DNA from: Scleroderma bovista
Taxonomy: Eukaryota > Basidiomycota > Agaricomycetes > Boletales > Sclerodermataceae
DNA: 23,864 bases
Assembly: GCA_037178675.1 (NCBI GenBank)
Contig: JAYMGJ010000725.1
Coordinates: forward strand, 1 to 23,864
Direction: 5' to 3'
Every line of letters begins with the position of its first letter. The stretch's first letter is position 1. Positions 18,014 to 23,864 of this stretch are shown piece after piece. The notes beneath the pieces were generated by a model. It was not told the DNA's origin, did not search any database, and worked only from the letters and a program-made list of their open reading frames with translations. The position numbers and the translations under genes are program-made.

Positions 18014-20919
18014 TTGCATTCAGGCTTTAAAGGCTCACGAGTCAAAGGTTGCTATTAATGAGATGACCCTCAAGGAGGCCCAGAAGCTTGTACCCCAAGA
18101 ATACTGGCAGTATTTAGATGTCTTCTTAAAGAAGTCATCTGAACGCATGCTGCTTAGAAAGCCATGAGATCATGGTATAGACCCCAGGGAAGACTTCTCA
18201 CCTAAGAAAGGGTGTTTGATACCCCTGTCGGTGGATGAACAGAAGGAAGTTGAAGACTTTGTTGACGATCAGCTGAAGGATATATTCGCCCATCCATCTC
18301 CCCTCAGACTTCCCCTGTTTTCTTTGTTCCCAAGAAGGACAGCAAGAAGTGCATGGTTCAAGACTATTGTTATTTAAATGAGTGGACCATTAAAAATAAC
18401 TATCCGCTGCCCTTGATCAGTCAGCTTGTAAACAAGCTGAAGGGATGTAAACTCTTCACAAAGATGGATCTTTGTTGGGGATATAATAATGTCCGTATCA
18501 AAGAAGGCGATGAGTGTAAAGCTGCATTTGTAATGCACAAAGGGTATTTTGAGCCCGTTGTTATGTATTTCGGTCTATGTAATTCACCTGCAACATTCCA
18601 GAAGATGATGAACGAAATCTTCCACAATATGTCAGATGTTTGCATGGTGTATATTGACCACCTAATGATATTTACAAACACAGACAATCAGGAAAAGCAT
18701 GATGGGGTAATGCTCAAAGTCTTAATGTTTACATGATAATGACTTGTTTGTCAAACCTGAGAAGTGTCACTTCCACATTACGGAAGTCAACTTCCTTGGC
18801 ATGATAGTCTCACATGATGGAATAAAGATGGACCCTGAAAAGGTTAATGCTATTTTGAAGTGGCCTGAGCCAATGAATGTTAAACAGGTTTGAGCATTCT
18901 TAGGCCTCGGCAACTTCTATAGACGGTTTATTAAGGACTATGTGATTATGGCTAGACCATTGACAGACTTGACGTGTAAGGACATTGTGTTCCACTTTGG
19001 TGATAAGGAACGCACTGTGTTTGAAGCCTTAAAGGCCGCTTTCACTCATGCACTGGTACTTCAGTACCCCAACCAGGACCACAAATTCCACCTCGAAACT
19101 GATGCGTCTGAGTTTGCCATCAGGGGAGTGATACCTGTTAAGTGCGAGGATGGTGAATTCAGACCAGTAGTGTACATGTCACACTCCATGACCCCGCTGG
19201 GACGCAACTATCCTATTCACGATAAAGAAATGCTGGCCATTATAAAAGCAACAGAAGCCTGGTGCCACTATCTTGAGGCCACTCCTTATGCCTTTGAGAT
19301 TTATATGGACCACCATAACTTAATGTACTTCACGAAGTCACAGAACCTCTCTAAGTGCCAAGCATGCTGGCAGATGTGGATGACACCCTTCAACTACTCG
19401 TTAATTTATAAGAAGGGAACCCAGATGCATGTTGCAGATCCACTTAGTAGGTGATCAGACTATTATGTCTCTAGCTCCGACGATAACAAGGATCAAACCT
19501 TGTTAAATCCCATATCTATTAAGTTGATCAACGTTACAGATCAGACTTACAAAGAGTGCCAGTCGCTGGTCATGGACTTTCATGACACACCTGTCACCGG
19601 ACATAAGGGTGTCAAGGCTATGTTTAATGCGCTCAGGAAGCACTATACCTGGAAAGGGATGAAAGAGCAGATCCAGACCTATGTAAAGCACTGTCAAAAG
19701 TGCCAACAGTCAAAGGTTTCGAACCAGAAGACTTCTGGAAGCCTCCTTCCTCTCCCTGTCACAGAAGGACCGTGGCTTGACATCACAATGGACTTCACCG
19801 AGATGCCAAGTTCCCTTGGTTATAACAATATATTAGTGGTTGTCGATCGGTTCTCCAAGGAGGTAGTCTTTGTACCATGCACAAAGGAAGAAACTGCACT
19901 GTCAACCACTGAGCTATTTAGAGACCACATCTGGTGCCAACATGGACTTCCTAGCACTGTGGTATCTGACCATGGATCGGTCTTTGCAAGCAACTTCCTG
20001 GGGGAGTTGTACAAACTCTTAGGCATAAAGTGCAAGATGTCTACTGCATTTCACCCTCAAACTGATGGACAAACAAAGTGGTTGAACCGCAAAATCAACC
20101 AGTACCTTCAAACCTACGTTAGCGATTGTCAAGGCGATTGGCCTAAGTGGATCAAGATTGCCCAGTTTGTCTGGAACAACACGTTCTCGGAGGTCACTAC
20201 TGATTCCCCATTTGGAATTACCAGGAGTTATTCCCCACACATGGGTGTAGAGCCAGAGCAGACAGTAGCCCCAGTGGCTAAAGACTTTGCTGCCATATTT
20301 AAAAAAGTCGTTGAGTCTTCTAAGAAGGCTAAATGCAACATGAAGCTTCAGGTGGATAAGCATAGAAATCTCACCCCAGATTATACTGTTGGTCAGCAAG
20401 TCTGGCTTTCAACAGACAACCTTTGTATGTTAAATCGTGCTTCTAAGAAGCTCACAGAGAAATGGATCAGCCCCTATGAGGTCACTCAAGTAACCCTGAA
20501 TGCAGTCGAGCTTAACCTCCCAAACCCTTCGGATTCACCCGGTAGTGAATGTTTCTCGAGTTAAACCTTATTTAGGACCACTCCCTGGACAACCCGTTTC
20601 CTGGCCTGGTCTGGTACACGTCTCTGAAGAATGTGATGAAGAGTACAAAGTGGTCTATATTGTAGCATCTTGTATTTATGAACACCAGCTCCAGTACTTG
20701 GTACCTTGGAAAGGGTATGAGGAACACAAAAGAACGTGGGAACCCTCGTCAAATTTAAAGAATTCTCCTCTGGTAGTTGAGTGTTTTTATAAGGAAAATC
20801 CCTCTGCTCCTCGAAAGCTTCATATGGTGCAGTTGGACTTCAACTCGTTATTTACTTGGATCACCAAGAACCTCACCATATGTGAACCTTCTTTTTGCAG
20901 TCTGGAATCCTGCACCTAA
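18014..20919 (+). pseudogene. pol: Ty3/Gypsy chromovirus pol, 5'-truncated
   Basis: Order: pre-RT segment (EMTLKEAQKLVPQEYWQYLD), RT ([54 protein letters not shown]), then RNase H with LETDASEF, DKEMLAIIKA and YMDHHNLMYF. The integrase zinc domain (HDTPVTGHKG, HCQKCQ) and core (ITMDFTEMP, VSDHGSVFASNF) follow. A chromodomain-like tail (VYIVASCIYE, YLVPWKGYEEHKRTWEP) ends NLTICEPSFCSLESCT at TAA 20917-20919. It is dead: the RT box is YIDH not YIDD (His codon 18659-18661), and the integrase Glu is Lys in QTDGQTKWLN (codon 20076-20078). There are TGA stops at 18165, 18891 and 19452; the last two fit CGA Arg. Frameshifts lie near 18300, 18720 and 20525. The integrase frame 19500-20564 is otherwise open for 354 codons. 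Gag and protease are missing where the inverted-repeat element begins. Confidence 0.93.
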
Positions 20920-20927
20920 GGGGGGAG
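20918..20927 (+). promoter_or_regulatory. Polypurine tract
   Basis: AAGGGGGGAG overlaps the pol stop codon and lies 3 bp before the LTR start, the expected place for plus-strand cDNA priming. Confidence 0.8.
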
Positions 20928-20930
20928 TAG

Positions 20931-21316
20931 TGTAACGGTCTGACTTTTTTATCTTATCTAATCTCTGATTAGATGACATCTTATCTTATCATAGTGTAGT
21001 ATCTTATCTAGTGAATCTTATCTGTAGACCTGTCTGGACCACAGCCTCGTGCTGTGCATGCTGTATCCCTTGATGTCATTAGCATAGCCTTACCACAGGA
21101 TGGCAGCTGTGTCCACTTCCTTGTATAGCATACAGCCTCATGGATAGCCTTGCACAGAACACGTGTAGTGTAGTATATATGCTGCTGCAATCCAGCACCC
21201 AGAGGCTCTCCATTCGAGCTCTCTTTGGGTTTTCACTCTAAGACCTTTAATCCTATTCCTCCTCAGAGTCCTGTGTGGTAGTTCTTTGGGTTGTTTGCCC
21301 TTAGGGTTGTCTCAAC
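20931..21316 (+). mobile_element. 3' LTR of the Gypsy element
   Basis: Starts TGTAACGGTCTGAC right after the polypurine tract. A TATA-like TATATAT at 21174-21180 is followed by GCTGCTGC and CTCTCCATTCGAGCTCTC. The end is put at CTCAACA (about 21317) or CTCA (21314); without the 5' LTR the exact base is uncertain. There are TTATCT repeats in the first 90 bp (20950-21020). Confidence 0.75.
21174..21180 (+). promoter_or_regulatory. TATA box of Gypsy LTR
   Basis: TATATAT about 245 bp into the LTR, in the expected place for the U3/R promoter. Confidence 0.5.
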
Positions 21317-21505
21317 AGAATACAGACCTTGTGCCCAGTGTCAGAGACTGAAGAGAAGAGACTCTGGGCACAAAAATTTCAACTATACAAACAAAGCAAA
21401 CAAAGAAAAACAATGTAACACAAAAGCCACAGATCACCTGATCAACCTGGAAAGGAAACAGCTGAAGTAATCACTGGAAATGTGCCACACAATACAGCCT
21501 AATTA
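21317..21505 (-). repeat. Dispersed repeat, copy 1
   Basis: Shares CTTGTGCCCAGTGTCAGAGA, CTGAAGAGAA, CACAAAAGCCACA, CCTGGAAAGGAAACAGCTGA and AAATGTGCCACACAA with the inverted copy in the solo LTR 22928-23154, over roughly 175 bp. Its first bases (ACAGAATACAGACC) instead match the copy at 23791. It begins right at the end of the Gypsy LTR, so that element may have inserted at its border. Confidence 0.8.
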
Positions 21506-22383
21506 GACATGGTGGAAAATGTTAGTGTCACTACCTAGTTAGGCTTGTTCCCTTGTTTTTCTTGACACTGGCGATAAATATTGCCCCATATATTGTACTA
21601 CCTTGGTAAATTTGGGGTACATGGGAGGGACTGGGTAGTGGATGCTGCCTGTCCCATGTGGGGGATTAGTCATTTGGCCACTACCATGTTCCCACACCCT
21701 CTGTCTCTATTCTTTTATGCAGGTGCTGCCTGGCCCATGTGGGGATTAGTCATCCACTACCATTTGTAATCCCACCAGTCCTGCTCACTATGTTCCCATG
21801 CTCTCTGTCCTTATCCCTCATCATTGCCATCATTGCTGCCCACATCATTGTCAGTGTCATGCTCACTGTTCTCTGCCTTCTCATGCCCATTTCCCCATTT
21901 TCTCATCATTGTCACCACTGCTGAGGGCATTCATGTTGTCCTCACCTCCCAAGCATGCTCTCTCCCATCCATCCATCATTGTGACCACTTTCACCATCCA
22001 GGTTGTTGTCGGAGTTGTGTTCACTGCATTCCACCTTCCCATGCCTGTTTTCTGGTCCTTTTATCATCATAGCCACCACTGGGGACATTATTAGCATCAT
22101 GCTTGCCTCCTGTTGGCATTGTTGTTGTTACTCATTTTGATATATTTACTCATCTTTTTTGCTTTGCTTCTCTGAAGTCTTTCTTAGGCACTCAACTAGG
22201 AGTATGTAATTTTTTTGTAAAACATGTTATTTACAGGGCCAATTTAACTTGAATGGATTTAGTATGCTGCCAATGCAATGCCATCAAACTTTATTATACT
22301 CTTGACAAGGTTGTCAAGCACCTTCTGTCTGGGTCTAGGAAAGTCACACTACCAGTGTTTTGAAGTGCCTTCTGGATTAACAC
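21506..22383. other. Non-coding, C/T-rich, with an 80-bp spaced repeat
   Basis: TGCTGCCTG.CCCATGTGGGG with ATTAGTCAT occurs at 21643 and 21723. TCATCATTG/CCCATG words recur to about 22080. Overlapping plus-strand frames here reflect composition. AT-rich sequence follows from 22120. No gene is supported. Confidence 0.5.
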
Positions 22384-22440
22384 TTAGGTGATGGCAGGGC
22401 TAGCATGCTCTCTTGTGCCTGTGGTTGTCTGTGTTGCTGA

Positions 22441-22674
22441 GGTGCTACTTGTAGGGTTGTTGTTAGAAGAAACAGCAGGACCCTCATGTGGATTCTCTGA
22501 CCCTTCATCTTCATCTTCAGTGACATGCTTGCTTGTGTCTGTGGGCTACATTGTCAAGGTGCCACTTGTAGGGTTGTCATCAGTAGAAATGGCAGGACCC
22601 TTGTGTGGATTCCCTGACCCTTCATCTTCATCTTCAATGATTTCAGCACTTTTATACTTCTTCCAGCTAGGAGG
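22441..22674 (-). repeat. 117-bp in-frame tandem repeat
   Basis: GGTGC.ACTTGTAGGGTTGT starts at 22441 and 22558, followed in both by GCAGGACCCT, TGTGGATTC and CTGACCCTTCATCTTCATCT. The 117-bp period equals 39 codons, so the reading frame of the minus-strand protein is kept: acidic EDEDEGS, then NPH.GPA, then a Thr/Ser stretch. Confidence 0.88.
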
Positions 22675-22927
22675 ATTGTTATCTGAGGAATGATGCTTGT
22701 GCTTTTTACCTTTATCCGAGTGCATATGGCATGAACATTCTTCAATATCTCCATTCTCTATTTCTCTATCCCTTTTTTGCTGAAGTTCCTTGTCCTCCTT
22801 GTCTGATAACTTCTTCCAGTGAATTGTTTCCGACTTCCATTTCTGTAACAACAATTCAAGCTGAGACAATGAACTAGAAAACATTGCTGAGGTTTGTGAA
22901 TGGGATGTCCTTTGGCCAGGAATCTAT

Positions 22928-23154
22928 TGTTGATATTGGGTGTTTGTGCACCTCTTGTTGTGTTGTGTGGCACATTTGCAGTGATTACTTCAGCTGTTTC
23001 CTTTCCAGGTTGATTAGATGATTTGTGGCTTTTGTGTTATATTGTTTTTCTGTGTTTGCTTTGTCTGTATCCTTAAAATCTTCATGCCCAGAGTCCTTTC
23101 TCTTCAGTCTCTGACACTGGGCACAAGAGTGCTCCTTTGTGGTTTATCTTAACA
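22928..23154. mobile_element. Solo LTR-like insertion, 227 bp
   Basis: TGTTGATATTGG...TTTATCTTAACA, with TGTT/AACA inverted ends, is flanked by a perfect 5-bp repeat TCTAT (22923-22927 and 23155-23159). Removing it joins YQVAID to SWPKDIPF in frame. It has no coding of its own. Its interior matches the repeats at 21317 and 23791 in inverse orientation, with different outer 25-30 bp. The length suits a small Copia solo LTR. Transcription strand not determined. Confidence 0.8.
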
Positions 23155-23548
23155 TCTATGGCAACTTGGTAGCAAAAAATAATGTTTTGGTGATATTGTG
23201 CCCACTGCATTGTCACACTCAGACACTCAGATCACCAGTGATCTGTTAATAATACCTCAAATACCCTGGTGAAGGCTGGAGATGCATTCTTGATGGTTCT
23301 GGGCTGCCACTAACATAGCAAAGTTTTAGTAGTTTTCATGGCCAGGAGAAAAAAAAACCTTGGTATCCTTGCATTGCAAAGCTCTCCATCTTTGTAATGA
23401 AAGTTTGCATATCAATGCCCATCACAGAGCCCCTGAAATTCACAACACCCTCAGTTGCAAAGGCAATGCTCCAAAGCAGAAGATTGGCAGATCCACATGT
23501 GACAAATAGTATAGCTTCAGTGCAAGTCCAAGATCTGAGATTGTGTAG

Positions 23549-23599
23549 CTAGAAAAATAGTCAAGTGGGGCAAGCAAAGTAAGAGGACACAACACCTAC
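23549..23599 (-). other. Intron, 51 nt, phase 0
   Basis: Minus-strand GTAGGT donor after IENE and TTTTTCTAG acceptor before the codons for LHNLRSW. Splicing keeps the frame; unspliced sequence does not match the flanking frames. Confidence 0.6.
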
Positions 23600-23790
23600 C
23601 TCATTCTCAATTGCATGCATCATGTATGTGATATCACTGATTTTTTGATTTTGTTGTGACTTGAATTCCAGTGGCCTTGCACTCTCTGAATTCACTGAAT
23701 TCTTTGACAACACGTTCTTTTTCTTCCTCCAAAAGCTTGAGATACTCTTGATGATTCTTCTGGACTCAGAGATTAAATTGGATGGAAAGC

Positions 23791-23864
23791 TACAGAGTAC
23801 AGACCTTGTGCCCAGTGTCAGAGACTGAAGAGAAAGGACTCTGGGCACAAAAATTTCATGTCTA
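23791..23864 (-). repeat. Dispersed repeat, copy 3 (runs off the window)
   Basis: ACAGAGTACAGACCTTGTGC onward matches 21317-21385 almost base for base (CACAAAAATTTCA included). It truncates the 5' part of the pseudogene 22384-23790. Its far end is outside the window. Confidence 0.88.

Larger units (their letters stand above)
22384..23790 (-). pseudogene. TE-associated hypothetical protein, disrupted
   Basis: Resembles a multicopy Agaricomycete hypothetical family that I recall; its role is unknown. From 23790: QKNHQEYLKLLEEEKERVVK (coiled coil), ECKATGIQVTTKSK, a frameshift, DITYMMHAIENE, an intron (23549-23599), NLRSWTCTEAILFVTCGSAN, IAFATEGVVNFRGSVMGID, and after damage MQWAQYHQNIIFCYQVAID. 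A 227-bp solo LTR interrupts it. Next come SWPKDIPFTNLSNV, SQLELLLQKWKSETIHWKKL, an acidic/basic stretch (IENGDIEECSCHMHSDKGKK) with an NLS-like KGKKHKHH, and two 39-residue repeats (EDEDEGSGNPHKGPAIS). It stops at 22384-22386. It carries an in-frame TAG in the repeat region and a TGA where WVQKNH would fit. The upstream part is cut by the repeat at 23791. Confidence 0.6.

Noticed and set aside
21739..22094. Plus-strand hydrophobic/His-rich ORFs
   Set aside because: They come from TCATCATTG and CCCATG low-complexity sequence with overlapping frames open.

Overview
The window is a densely nested transposable-element graveyard from a filamentous fungus, most likely an Agaricomycete (mushroom-forming basidiomycete; Boletales would fit, which is a guess). 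I base this on chromodomain-bearing Ty3/Gypsy integrases, a gag with one CCHC knuckle, a Copia-type gag, 50-55 nt introns with GT..AG ends, and two multicopy hypothetical gene types that I recall from Agaricomycete genomes. I see no intact single-copy host gene, no tRNA and no rRNA.

Layout: 1-443 is the 3' part of a CpG-rich, apparently young LTR. 444-2867 is a minus-strand Gypsy gag (plus the first codons of pol) split by a 1,205-bp solo LTR with a 5-bp target duplication. 2871-3313 is an LTR piece. 3314-4660 is a minus-strand Copia gag with its leader and LTR promoter. 4661-5287 holds an unassigned degenerate ORF. 5288-5887 is a solo LTR. 5920-9064 is a plus-strand pseudogene (charged coiled coil, Cys-rich motif, acidic tail, one intron) broken by two foldback-type insertions. 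9208-14389 is a minus-strand chromovirus pol fragment (RT end, RNase H, integrase, chromodomain), split by a 2.7-kb LTR-like insertion that itself carries a solo LTR, and by a 274-bp insertion. 14390-14963 is MITE-like AT-rich DNA. 14964-18013 is bounded by 116-bp inverted repeats that differ at one position and is filled with minisatellite DNA. 18014-21316 is a plus-strand Gypsy pol with polypurine tract and 3' LTR. 21317-23864 contains a minus-strand pseudogene with its own short solo LTR, flanked by copies of a related repeat.

Three insertions (1154-2358, about 10254-12959, 22928-23154) have TG..CA-type ends and exact or near-exact short target duplications, and cutting each out rejoins the broken reading frame. 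This gives a relative order of events. Decay is dominated by C-to-T change at CpG: many in-frame TGA codons sit where arginine (CGA) is expected, on both strands. The CpG-rich LTR at the left edge has escaped this. The elements are therefore mostly dead; the Gypsy pol at 18-21 kb lacks an RT active-site Asp and the integrase catalytic Glu.

The most unusual structures are the tandem array of about 123-bp hairpin units inside the foldback element at 7921-8722, the nested foldback at 6283-6994, and the 3-kb inverted-repeat element full of GTG/CAC minisatellites.
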